64,000 bases of DNA, taken from positions 67,158,876-67,222,875 of the forward strand of contig JAPXFY010000021.1 in NCBI GenBank assembly GCA_030674185.1, in the 5' to 3' direction. A program made the position numbers and the translations under genes. Of the stretch, positions 1-54,224 are shown piece after piece. The stretch's first letter is position 1; the number at the start of each line of letters is the position of its first letter. The DNA comes from Monoplex corrugatus (taxonomy: Eukaryota; Mollusca; Gastropoda; Littorinimorpha; Ranellidae). Below the pieces are notes generated by a model. It had not been told where the DNA came from. It saw nothing but the letters and a program-made list of their open reading frames with translations, and searched no databases.

Positions 1-634
1 CTGAAAATATAACTCATCAAGGGAAAAACCACATCATGAATGAAACGCAAGAAACATGTTTACATAACTTTGTTATTTAAATGCACAGGATGAAGCAGAA
101 ATTGCAAACTGATTAAAAGTTTTAACAACTGTTGATTTAGATGAAACCTGAACTCAAACTTTGTAATACAATAAGCTGAAAAGCACTCGTGTGCAGACAT
201 GTATACACATACACATTCAAAGTACGCACACATGCTCACACACTCAAATGAAATTGCTCAACAAGCCCAACATTCTGGAAACATTCAGAACATATATTAT
301 AACATATTAAAAAAAAATTCATTAAATAATCTTGTAACAATACAGAATCTATACATATTTATCAAAAATAGATATGTGCATAACTGCAATCGGTTTAAAA
401 ATAAATGCATCACAATCAAGCACACACACAGACACGCACACATGCCCGATACATGACAATCACAATTCCAAGAAGCTAAAAAATGTGCCCTGGCAGCAGG
501 AAATCAGTCTGATTAAGGATATGTAATCTCTACTATGCTTAGACTACTAAACTCATGCTTTTAACTCATACTTTATTACCAACAAATTTTGGGACAACAA
601 TCTAGTTATAACCATCTAAATTTGATCATGTTAC
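1..634. repeat. Left copy of a duplicated intronic segment
   Basis: This segment is nearly identical to 1357-1978, with only scattered substitutions and small indels. On the minus strand both copies begin at a splice donor (GCAG then GTATGTAACATG), so they form the 5' parts of two successive introns of the minus-strand gene. The left copy runs off the window, so its other boundary is unseen. Confidence 0.85.
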
Positions 635-638
635 ATAC

Positions 639-1010
639 CTGCTCTTGTCAGGATCTTTTTCTTGTTGAGGGGTATTCCCTTTTCCTTCAACTTTTCCCGA
701 TAGCATCGCACCCTGACCTTGGCTGCCTCCCTGTCACGCTGTACTTGAATGTCTGTCCGGTTCTTTCTAGATTTCTGTGAGTGCACGGTCTCCTTTGCTC
801 TGAAGTCTGAAAACTTTCCAGTCTGCTTCAGGCGTTCTCTGTAACGCCGCATATTTAAAGCTGCTTTTGATACTCCACTTTCTTCTGCATTTTGATGTTG
901 ATTCCCACTAGGGCCAGGGGCTGTAACAGCTGCAGACTGCTGGGTATTTTTCCTTTGAAACATTTTGGATGAAACTCTCAAGAGGTTGGCCCCTGAAGGT
1001 TGTGGTTCAT
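639..1010 (-). CDS. Exon 2 of an unnamed minus-strand gene: basic protein with two RYRERLK-type repeats
   Basis: This 372-nt exon reads openly in one frame between a good acceptor (ATATTTTCAG, ending at 1011) and a consensus donor (GTATGT, from 638). It enters and leaves in phase 1. The encoded ~123 residues start EPQPSGANLL. They have a polar Gln/Ser-rich first half, then two similar basic blocks, MRRYRERLKQTGKF and VRCYREKLKEKG, separated by a Lys/Arg-rich linker. Such paired basic blocks look like a nucleic-acid-binding region, but I do not recognise the family and assign no function. The exon joins in frame to a tiny upstream exon at 1983-1989 and the gene continues beyond position 1. It is divergent from SAP130 if SAP130 starts in this window, or nested antisense in it if SAP130 starts upstream. 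Expressed status is inference. Confidence 0.6.
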
Positions 1011-1124
1011 CTGAAAATATGAATATAACATAAAACTCAAGACTTTGACTTCTTTAATTAAAAACAAAATCTAGTTCCATCTCTCTTCACAACATATGAA
1101 AAACAGCAACTGAAAAAATAAAAC

Positions 1125-1242
1125 CATACACACACACACACACACACACACGCACGTGCGCGCGTGCACATACATTCTCCTTCTCCTCACCCTTCCCCCA
1201 GTTCAGGAGTTATTCAAATTCAGTTCAGAGCTGTTGAGAATG

Positions 1243-1305
<63 letters not shown>
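1125..1305. repeat. (CA)n and (CT)n microsatellites
   Basis: A CA run at about 1129-1151 ends in an alternating CG/CA tract, and a near-perfect CT run of about 60 bases covers 1243-1303. Both lie in the intron between the two minus-strand exons. Confidence 0.9.
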
Positions 1306-1307
<2 letters not shown>

Positions 1308-1356
1308 CACATAAACCCTTTATTGTCAGATTAGCATAAAGGTTGTACTGACACAC

Positions 1357-1978
1357 TGAAAATATAACTCATCAAGGAAAAAAAAACATCTTGAATGAAA
1401 CGCAAGAAACATGTTTACATAACTTTGTTATTTAAATGCACAGAATGAATCAGAAATAGCAAACTGATTAAAAGTTTTAACAACTGTTGATTTAGATGAA
1501 ACCTGAACTCAAACTTTATAATACAATAAACTGAAAAGCACTCGTGTGCAGACATACACATACACATTCAAAGTACGCACACATGATGATGCTCACACAC
1601 TCAAATGAAATTGCTCAACAAGCCCAACATTCTGGAAACATTCAGAACATATTAATTACATATTTTAAAAAAATTCATTAAATAATCTTGTAACAATACA
1701 GAATCTATACATATTTATCAAAAATAGATATGTGCATAACTGCAATCAGTTTAAAAATAAATGCATCACAATCAAGCACGCACACATGCCTGATACATGA
1801 CAATCACAACTCCAAGAAGCTAAAAAATGTGCACTGGCAGCAGAAAATCAGTCTGATTAAGGATATGTAATCTCTACTATGCTTAGACTACTAAACTCAT
1901 GCTTTTAACTCATACTTTATTACCAAAAAATTTTGGGACAACAGTCTAGTTATAAGCATCTAAATTTGGTCATGTTAC
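1357..1978. repeat. Right copy of the duplicated intronic segment
   Basis: Partner of 1-634 in the same orientation. On the minus strand homology starts at the donor of the ATG GCA G exon and ends near 1357, before the CT microsatellite. The two copies differ mostly by single bases and short indels. Confidence 0.85.
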
Positions 1979-1982
1979 ATAC

Positions 1983-1989
1983 CTGCCAT
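1983..1989 (-). CDS. Probable first coding exon (ATG GCA G) of the minus-strand gene
   Basis: Immediately before a GTATGT donor the minus strand reads ATG GCA G. Joined to the exon at 1010-639 it gives MADEPQPSGANLL in frame, which makes this a natural translation start. Upstream in the same frame a TGA occurs within about 50 nt, so the ATG is probably the true start and the sequence from about 1990 to 2100 would be 5' UTR. The exon is tiny and rests on splice logic alone. Confidence 0.4.
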
Positions 1990-2720
1990 TCTAACACTTT
2001 GTGCTGGGATGTAGGCCAGTCTTCAGGTGGTTTGCTTCAGTGTCACCTGTAACATGAGCTACAAATGTAGGCCACTCAGCACTTTTTTCCTTTGAGAAGC
2101 CAGTTAAAACTATAAGCCTAAAATCACATTTGTAGCAAAATAGACATGGTAATAAATTGACTGTCAATTGCGGCTACAAGTACACAAGAAATAAACAGAT
2201 TTTACAAAAGCCAAACTCGCGTTACATGCTACCTTTTCTATACAATCCTGCGTTTCATGTGACATCAACAAACACATGCCAACTTCCGGTAATCGTAGTC
2301 ACATGAAACGTAGGTTGCGATGTCGCTAAATTTCCCTCATTCTGCGCAATCTACAATATCTTGTGAATGTTAAAGTTCAATTAAGTCATTTTATGATAAA
2401 ACTATCAACAGACTTAACCTTTCTATCGCTTTCTCTACTCAGGAAAAACGAGAAGACAACCATAACCACCACTCGCGTTTCACATGATACGGACTAGTTT
2501 CGTAAGCATCGTTTCAAAAAATCGCGTCGGAAATCCAGTTCCCTACCTATATTGTAAAATTTGCATCATCAAACGTAAGCACATGCATAAACAACGTGAA
2601 TAAGACGTACCAGCAACTGAAATGATCACGGCTGCAGTAGAAATACATGCGTTTCCGATTTCAAAGATGAAGAGCAGTCGAGAATTTCTGGCGGACCGTC
2701 ACTCGGGTACATCCGAATGT
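1990..2720. promoter_or_regulatory. Possible promoter and 5' UTR region of the minus-strand gene
   Basis: This stretch holds no convincing reading frame on either strand. It is directly upstream of the proposed minus-strand start and is richer in CpG than surrounding introns. It contains two short similar inverted stretches around GTTTCATGTGA / TCACATGAAAC (2250-2312). No TATA box or defined start site is clear. Confidence 0.2.
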
Positions 2721-3840
2721 TGTGTGTGACACATCACGAATTTCGTATGACACTCTTCCTGTATTCGAGTTTTTGCGTGAAGCGTCATCACTTTGTGTGG
2801 GCTTTCCAAGTGTTATTTTTAGTACAAGTGCGATCGGAACTTACTGGAGCGTTGTCGAAAACAAAGACGATAAAAATCGATCGTAACTTCGTCTTCATCT
2901 TGTGTTGCGTGGCCACAATCAACACGCAGATTATTTTGCTACAGAATAGGGGGTTTCTCACATTTACACAATCCCTGCCCGCTGACTGGATCAGAGGGGA
3001 CGAGAAGTGACGGGCAGGCATCGTAGTGACGGCCCCGGCACCCCCCGCCGCAGCGGCCCTCCTACCAGCACACCCCTTACCCACTACCAACCTAACCAAG
3101 TACTCTCCAAGCACTTGCGTTTCACTTGTGACACGGACACTTAATGTTACTCGTGAGTAAAAAAACAACAACAACAAAACAAAAACAAAAAAAACAAGCA
3201 AACAAACAAACAAAAAAGGCCACTTATCTGAAAACTGTGGGATCTTTATCCTACAAATGTTTGTTTTTTAATTTTTGCTGTAAACAGTTGGACTTGGCGA
3301 CTCTTTGCTAGTTTGCATCTGTCGCCATCGATGTTGAAACGGAGTCATGTGACGCAGCTGTTAGCGCGAGTTACGCTTACTTCTGGTGCATTGTTGCAAA
3401 AGTTCAAAACACACACACAGAGTTTTTCCTGTTCAACCACTTTATTGATGCTTTTCAAAAACAAAGTCAGGAAGAAATGTAGTGAAATAGAAAATAAAAA
3501 GTATGTACGTTTACTTATAGAAAGTTGGTGCTGCTGTTCCCGTTTTCCCCCGCCATTTTGAGCAGAATTTCGCTAGTTTTAACCCAAATTATATATGTTA
3601 TAGAGTTCATGCGATCTTTTTATTGTTTACACTGTTTCTTCGTCAACCTTGGAAAGCATCAAACAAGATTGAGAGTTAACGTTAAGAATACTTGATCCAA
3701 AATCAACTTTTCTTGAGATCATATTGTGAAATAACCACTAGCAAAGAATGACTCCTTTACAGATGTTTCTGAGGTTTATCATCCATTTCTTTGCCATGCC
3801 AGTTCTGGCATTGATGTCAGCAGAACAATTTCCATCGTGG
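2720..3840. other. Non-coding stretch with a short GC-rich patch
   Basis: No exon was recognised. A GC-rich patch lies at 3001-3075, followed by an A-rich low-complexity run at 3160-3220. The SAP130 N-terminal region could not be located here. Confidence 0.3.
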
Positions 3841-4165
3841 ATTTGATTAATCCTAAATATTTGAACTAGCGTATTTCTTCTTGACCTATGTAGATTGATT
3901 TGGCTGGACCCGGGCCAATGTGTAAGAATTGGGTTTTCTTGACATTCAGTTTAACTTTAGCGTTCTTCTCATCCCTGATGTTATTAAGGACATTATCATT
4001 GATGATGCCTTTCATGATCATTTGCACAGAGTGCCATGTTGTCAGCAAACCTGAGGTTTGAGATTTTTCTGCCTCTCACTTTTATGCCATATAAAATGAT
4101 ATTCTACCATGTCGGAATCCCTCATTCATAACCTGTTCCATCATATAGACTCAGAAGAAGGGGTA
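3840..4165 (-). pseudogene. LINE reverse transcriptase remnant
   Basis: On the minus strand this encodes a broken reverse-transcriptase palm piece. NLRFADNMALCAND (about 4077-4010) corresponds to the catalytic F/YxDD box, here with the second Asp changed to Asn. The motif LNVKKTQFLHIGPGP follows (about 3953-3905), a position where LINE RTs usually have a GLxxNxxKT motif. Frames are interrupted, so this is a dead non-LTR retrotransposon copy. Confidence 0.6.
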
Positions 4166-4591
4166 CATCATTTGCATGTGTTCTGTATTTTGCAGCTCGG
4201 GGCGTGAATGAGTTGGATCCCTGTTTTACCATTTGCCTTAAACTTAAAGTTGATCAGCTCTGCTGGTATGCAGTCTTGCCCTAGGGATAACCCGTTTCAT
4301 AGTTTTCACTTTTGTATCTCTGTCTTGACTTTATGTCGAAGGGGCGGTGGCTCCACATTCTCTGCTTGTATGTCTGCAACATTGTCAACTGTGTTGTTAT
4401 AACTGAACAGGTAAGTGCCGTACTCTGCCCATCGCTTCATTATTCCTTTAGTATCTGTTACAGTGTTCGTACTTCTCCCGATGAGGACAGCTGTTTTTGT
4501 GTGAAACCTTTGTGTGTGACAGATTTTATCTTACTGAAGAAGGCCTTTAACTTAGTTTAAGTTAACTTGACAATGATAGCAAAGCAAAAGC

Positions 4592-4668
4592 TTAACCCTT
4601 TGACTCCTTCGGGTGTCCGCCAGCTTCCTGCAGGAAGCTGTGATAGGGTGAGGGAGTCAAAGGGTTAA
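4592..4668. mobile_element. Palindromic TTAA-ended MITE
   Basis: A 77-bp near-perfect palindrome starts TTAACCCTTTGACTCC and ends with its complement GGAGTCAAAGGGTTAA, with CTTCCTGCAGGAAG at the centre. TTAA at both ends followed by CCC fits the piggyBac target site and terminal bases. The same family recurs throughout the window. Confidence 0.75.
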
Positions 4669-5232
4669 CTTTTTACAGCTGGTGGATAGGATGTGGGAGT
4701 GAAAGTCCACACGTCACTTGTATTACTATAATCAATATCTCTGATGTTTACAAGTGTAACTTTCAGTCCCAGCCAGCAACATAGAAACTAACCTGTTCAG
4801 TGTCCATCGTCATGATCCAGTCATTCTGGTGGTATCGGTATGTCGTAAGTCTCATTCCTTGGGCCCCCCCCCCCCCCTTCCTCAAGTCACCACCAACACC
4901 TTCCCCTCCTCATTTCACGGCCTTGCCAGCGCAAGGATTTTGTGCAGGCTCAAAGAGTTCACCAGGTAGTTGGGCAAATTTGAGAGGAGTGCATATTATG
5001 GAATTGTCAGAACGCTATGCATCCCTTTGGAACAGCTTCCCCCACTGTGAACTTCCCGGTCTGCCAGTGTCAACCAGCCTCCAAAGATAACTTTTTAAGT
5101 TTTACCCTTTCACTGTCAAAGTGTAATTTCAACAAGCCACCAAAGATGATCAGAGACATAAGTTTAATGCATTACTGCCCAAAGGTAACCACCCTGTAGT
5201 GTAGGCCTCTCTGGAAGGAATTTTGATTAATA
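4669..5232. other. Non-coding stretch
   Basis: No exon, RNA gene or transposon was recognised. A C-rich run lies at 4864-4878. The first bases (4669-4690) resemble half a unit of the 43-bp satellite found at 13.9-15.2 kb. Confidence 0.3.
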
Positions 5233-5418
5233 CAAATAAAAACAAGAACCAGAAAGACATGAAAATAGAATCAGAACGCGTATTTAATATAATTAGACAA
5301 GACAGGTGCAAATTATCAGCCAATTGGCCTTTGTCAAGCCTAAATGTAAATCACAAACGAACAAACACCAAATACAAAAACTAGGAGAAAGGCTGAACCT
5401 TCCCTGCTGCTTCATCCA
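5233..5418. repeat. Dispersed repeat, copy 1 (pair with 6870-7019)
   Basis: Shares the order of GAACCAGAAA, ATAGAATCAGAA, ACAAACGAACAAACACCAAA and CTTCCCTGCTGCTT with 6870-7019 in the same orientation. The two copies flank SAP130 exons 1 and 2. The family is not identified. Confidence 0.75.
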
Positions 5419-5909
5419 GTGGGAGAAAAGGACTCACAGAAATGCTTCTGGAGACCATGTTTCTGGATGAAAGTGTACAAAAAAACAAATTTATGTTTTT
5501 TGTAAAGGAAGATGATTATTCTGTAAAACTACTTTATTACAAATCTAAGGGCCACATTTCTTTTCTGTTGCTTCTGCTTTGTTTCTATGCATGACTATTG
5601 AGTGTCAAGGCCAGCTTAATGGTGCAAAGGCACTGGAAGTGGAAGAGCTTCCCTCATGTGTATTTGTGAAGGAAATAGTTCTTGATTGGTGGATATTTGA
5701 ACCTTTTCAGTGTGGAAAGACATGGAGGAATGTTCAGAGATGGGTTGACTGGCCTTACTGGCTAGTACAGTAGCAGGGAATTGTACGTCAGGACAGGTCG
5801 ACTAACCAGTCTTGAAGACAGGTTAACAGTGTGACAGGCATGGCCATAGAGAACCACTTGAACATAGATCTCGTTATTACTATTATTTCACTAACTGTTA
5901 CTTCCACAG

Positions 5910-49372
<43,463 letters not shown>

Positions 49373-51130
49373 CGGGGGTGACCTTTTTGTCTTTGTGCAC
49401 ATCCAAATTCTTTCATGGATTGACAATCCCCCTTTGATTCCCTGCGACACCTGAGATGGTGCCAGTGGACAGAGAAAAGAAAGGGAGATGAGTCCCTCAC
49501 CCTGTCCACCTGCTTTCACCCAGACGGTGGCTAGGATTGGGGAATCAAAGGGTTGCTTCTAGGGGAAAGGAATGGAGCCGAGTGTGGCACTGTGTTCATG
49601 GGCGTCGATTCCTTCCATAAGGAAGGTTACCTAGTGAGGACTTGGCTCATCACTTGGTCATTGTTATTGTTATGACCAGGAATTCTATCCAGAAGGAATA
49701 TTGAAGATTGGTTTGCTGGCTTAAAGTGGACAGCCAGAAACTTCTGAAAGGAACGAGTCTGTACTGTGTGTTATGGGCAATGGGCCAGAAAAATCTGTCC
49801 ACAAGGGTAAATTTTCGTTTCCTGACTGTGGAGGTACAGCCACTAATTCCTCCATAAAGGGAAACTTCTGAACTGTGTATGTTGAAATTGACTTTGTGAC
49901 CAGAAGTTCCATTTAAAAAGAAAATTGCAAATTTGGCTCTTTGATGTAGGTGTTATAGCCAGAAATTTCTTTCAAAAGGAGAAGCCTGGACTGTGCATAT
50001 TGACGTTGACATTGTACGGCCAGAATTTTTTTTTCCAGACAGAACTATTCAAATTTGGTCTCCAGACCCCGACTTATGGACGGACAATCACCACGCAGCA
50101 GGAAATGGAAATGGTGAAGTGATAGCCTCATATGTTAATGGGAGATAAACACTTCGTTGTTCAGCCCAGGAGAGGACAGTGATTTGTCTCCCTCTATGCT
50201 GGACCATTAGCATGGGTGCCACTCTTCCGTCTGGGTGACGGAAATCCGTTTTCTCGGCAAGGCCCCAGACAGAAATTCCGTTTTTACAGTTTCGTTATTT
50301 CAACAAAAAAATGTTTGGGGGAAAACACCAGTTGAATCAGCGGTATTATGACCGAAGCAGCACTGTAGCAGACGACCGGAAATGAGGAAGCGCTCTCTAT
50401 CGTTGAAGACAACACAGGTCCAGGATCTTTCATAAAATCTTCTGGGTGGCCCCTGGACCCCAGCCTGATTTTTCAGATTTTCAAAGTGTCACCCTTGCAT
50501 TAGTGATTGTTTGGTTATGAATTGATGAAGAAACATTGACTTCAGTGAATGGGTACCTGACTGTCTTCAAAGTTAGGGAAAGGTAAAGCAGGGCGGGAAA
50601 GGAGTGCACCACCTTCATAATGCTAGCCCGGGGAAAAGTTGAGGTCTCAAACACCTGACTTCCCTACGACCTCAGGACAATCTTTTTTTTTATGGCTGAA
50701 TTGCTAGTTCTTTGAACGAAGTAGCGAAATGTCCTTGCCTTATCCTTGTCCTTGCCTTGCCTTGACCTTGCGATCTGAACACTTGATGTTGTTTATATAA
50801 TGTTGTCATTGTTGTGGTCACTTTTGAGGTGAGAGCACTACTTACCTATTTGTTATATTTAGTAGTCAGGTGAAGTTCATCAAGCACGTGCGTTAAAGAT
50901 CTCATGGCAGTAAAGTAATCGTACATGGCCACATTGTTTTTTGGGCGGACATGTGCCACTACAGAAGTACATACTTCATCTCCCAACCTCTCTAAGAATG
51001 AAATGAGACACTGCTTCTCCCTCAGTTCTGAGAGGAACCAGCATCCGTGGGAGCAAAGTTAAGACCGAGGACTTTTTTCGTCCAGGGAAATCATGTGATG
51101 CATTAGTAATAAAGTGTGGGTGTTTAATGC
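49373..51130 (+). other. SAP130 3' UTR candidate and downstream DNA
   Basis: No further gene. 49484-49556 is a worn palindromic MITE (GTCCCTCACCCTGTCCACCT to GGGGAATCAAAGGG). 49680-50050 carries diverged ~80-bp repeats built around GGCCAGAAATTTC and AAAGGAGAAG. The polyadenylation hexamer AATAAA at 51108-51113, followed by a GT-rich stretch, is the best candidate transcript end I saw, but this is weak evidence. Confidence 0.35.
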
Positions 51131-51862
51131 TTAACTCTTTGAAGACGTAATATAGTTGCCTTGCACAACCACTGTGGACGTGATCAACGGGACCTGCCAC
51201 AACCCTTGGCGACGCACGATTTTGGGGGTTTTCAAAAAATTCTCAAAAATACAGATTTTACAGCACAAGAACATATTTTATATCAAAATAAAATTCAGTT
51301 TACGCTCTTTGAGCTGAAGCTACATACAAGGACAATACATCTATTCTACTTACCTTCCTAGAAGGTGAAATGGGGTAGGGTTTTGTTTCTGGGAAAGAAG
51401 TTTTTGATTGACAGTAATCTAACACATACAGTCAGTGAAACACCCATTCTTGACCAGGTAATCCAGAAATCCAGGTAATCACAAGTCCTTGGTATGACCA
51501 GAAGATATAAAAGAACAAACACAGCTTTGTTTTCACACAGGTGAAGCAGCAAAGTGATTATGACGATCCTTTGAAGAAGAAGAAGAAGGCCTAAATGTCG
51601 CCATTTTGGTGCAAGGACGGTCACTCCGGTTGGTTTGGATAAAGGCAAAAACTGTAACTAATCGGGATAAAATCGATGCAAGGGAAGTAACAAACACTTC
51701 AGAAGATACCAAAGAGTGTTCCTATATGTGTAGTTAGTTCCTCTAGACCAGCGACCGGCTTGCATCTATTTTTAAAAACCGCAGCGGAATATCCGCTATC
51801 ACGTCTCTAATGGTTTGGCCAGGTGCAGCGGAATATCCGCTGTTACGTCTCCGAAGAGTTAA
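51131..51862. mobile_element. TTAA-ended piggyBac-like element, copy 2
   Basis: Nearly identical to 21831-22608 along its whole length, with the same 20-bp ends (TTAACTCTTTGAAGACGTAA) and TTAA at both boundaries. It lacks one of the three subterminal GCAGCGGAATATCCGC repeats. 732 bp, no full transposase. Confidence 0.88.
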
Positions 51863-52261
51863 TATATTATTTGGAATTAATTTGACAGATTGGCATTCTA
51901 TGAATGAGAGATTGATTGAGCCTGGTTGTATGAGTGTGAAAACGGCTAAATGGTTGTGAGCGTGCTGGGTCAGAAATGTGTGGGATATATGTCTAGCCGT
52001 TAGCCCTGCTGCTTGTTACCCCCCCTGCGATCTCCTTCCATTACTTAACCTATTTTTTGTTTCCTACTACTTCCACTTATTATTGTCTTTAGTAGTAGTG
52101 GTAGTGGTGGTAGTAGTAAATTTTGTAGCTGTAGTAATAATAGTGGCAACAGTTTGATTTGATATTGTTTGATTTGATTGTGTATATGAACAATAGTTCG
52201 TTTAACAAATTTTTAATATTCTATAAATTTCTCACATTTTTTATCCTTATTTTTATTATCA

Positions 52262-52282
52262 TTACTTTTTTTTATCATTTCT

Positions 52283-52312
<30 letters not shown>
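52262..52312. repeat. Poly-T / T-rich run
   Basis: About 40 T with few interruptions; trinucleotide TAG/GTA-rich DNA precedes it at 52080-52150. Confidence 0.85.
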
Positions 52313-52313
<1 letters not shown>

Positions 52314-52386
52314 GTGCTATGTACTTTTCTTGATTTCATTGTAACCGTATCTTACGTTATAGTGTTCATGATGTATCTTCTTACCT

Positions 52387-52542
52387 TAACCCTTTGACTC
52401 CCACACCCTGTCCACCAGCATCCTGTATTGTTGACCATGCTGGCAAAGCTAAAACTTAACCCTTTGACTCCCTCACCCTATCCACCAGCTTCCTGGTTAA
52501 GTTTTTGCAGTTGGTGGATACGTGTGGGAGTTAAAGGGTTAA
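52387..52542. mobile_element. Palindromic TTAA MITE, long and short copies
   Basis: Left arm TTAACCCTTTGACTCCCACA at 52387, then a second TTAACCCTTTGACTCCCTCA at 52456. The palindrome centre in the second is broken by GGTTAAGTTTTTGCAG, a half satellite unit. It ends in AAAGGGTTAA at 52542. Confidence 0.7.
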
Positions 52543-52757
52543 GCTGTGCTTGAAACGAAACAAGTGTTATGTGCAGATTAACAACTGCAAGACTGAAAAA
52601 TGGTCTGTAGTCAGGAACTTTAACTATTGGAAACGAAAGCATCATTGTCATCGTCACTCTCCAGCTTGTCATATGAATTAGTTTGCTGTTCAGCTATGGC
52701 AGTATTGGGTCCTTCTCTGAGCCACTGTTTGTGACGAATGTTGTCAGAATGCAACAG

Positions 52758-53429
52758 TTAACTCAATGGAGACGTGGGTTTCTGCCACAGCTGCGACATG
52801 CTCAGACGCACTAATTTTGGGTATTTTACAAAAAATCCACAGATGGAACCAAACCGAGTACAGTAACAAACTATGTGTTTTTGAAAACTTCAATCCATGC
52901 TAGTTTAGAAAAAAAAATACTATAATCTTGTGCTAAGTACTCAATTTACTTATAATGGGTTTGAAAAATGTAAGAAAATAGCTTTCCGGAAATATTTTTT
53001 TCCTGGGGGGAGCTCGATAAACACCAGTTCTAACTGTACAAAACTAAAATAAAGTGTTTTTTTCACATCTACAGCACCTCATCTGATCCTTCTTTCATCA
53101 CTCTTTCAATAACTTCTTGTAAAGGTATATTTCTTGTCAAAACACGTTTTGGAGCAGACGCCATGGTGTAAACATCGGCATTGGCTGAATTTCACACCAT
53201 CCCATAATATGTGCAAAAAGTAGAATTATGGACGAGTGAAAAGGGGATCGAAAGAAGGGAGACAATCATCGAATAGAGGAATGACTCAGCTTTATAAGCA
53301 TACCAGAGTTGTTTCCCTTCCACCAACTGCTTTAGAACCAAAACCGTCGGTCATCTGGCAGCCACTACGTCCATCTGACATCTACACAGTGTCGGCCGCC
53401 AGGCGTCTGACAAGATGCCACTGAGTTAA
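52758..53429 (-). mobile_element. TTAA-ended piggyBac-like non-autonomous element
   Basis: Starts TTAACTCAATGGAGACGTGG; the other strand from 53429 starts TTAACTCAGTGGCATC. 672 bp. On the minus strand at 53164 a short frame begins MASAPKRVLTRNIPLQEVIE and stops after about 31 residues, resembling a transposase N-terminal stub. Confidence 0.65.
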
Positions 53430-53454
53430 AAAACAAATGTCTGTCTGTCTGCGT

Positions 53455-54140
53455 GTAGAGATTGTGTGGAAAGTGTCGTTGTTGCTTAAATATTTTGTGT
53501 GTATACAGTTATTTAAATATTTTGTATTTACAGATGCCGTGGACTATTTACAGATGTTGTGGAAGACATCTTAATTATTTGAGTACTTTGTGTGTGTACG
53601 GAACTTGTGGAAGACATCCTTGTTATTTAAATGTTTTGTTGTGTGTGTACGGAATTTGTGGAAAGCATCTTTGCTATTTAAATACTTATGTGTGTATGGA
53701 ATTTGTGGAAGACATTTGTGTTATTTGAATATTTTGTTGTGTGTGTATGTGTATGGAATTTGTGGAAGACATCCTTGTTATTTAAATGTTTTGTTGTGTG
53801 TGTGTACGGAATTTGTGGAAAACATCTTTGCTATTTAAATACTTATGTCTGTATGGAATTTGTGGAAGACATTTGTGTTATTTGAATATTTTGTTGTGTG
53901 TGTGTGTGTGTGGAATTTGTGGAAGACAGCCTTGCTATTTAAATATTTTGTGTATGTAAGGAATTTGTGAAGACATGTTATTTGAATATTTTGAGTTTGT
54001 ACATGTATATTTTGTGGAAAGTGTTTTTTCTTTTGGATATTTTGTGTATATATGTACATATGTAAATGCTTTGTACAGATTTTGTGGCAAGTGTCTCTGT
54101 TGTAAATATTTTGTGAAGGTCAGATTTTGTGGAATGTGTC
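53455..54140. repeat. ~50-bp AT/GT-rich minisatellite
   Basis: About 12 units read GGAATTTGTGGAAGACATCC, TTGTTATTTAAATGTTTTGT, TGTGTGTAC, with length variation. Confidence 0.9.
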
Positions 54141-54224
54141 TTTTGTGTTTTTGTGGTGAGAATGGAACTGAGTCAGTGTGGAGATGGATGTTTGATGGTG
54201 ACAAAGTGTCGTTTGAAGACATTT

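Noticed and set aside
3001..3140. Pro/Ala-rich open stretch (TAPAPPAAAALLP) as a possible SAP130 N-terminal exon
   Set aside because: No convincing acceptor or donor, GC-rich composition alone explains it, and similarity to the vertebrate N-terminus is only compositional.
2788..3213. 141-residue minus-strand frame
   Set aside because: Begins in an A-rich low-complexity run, has no recognisable motif and no splice or promoter context.
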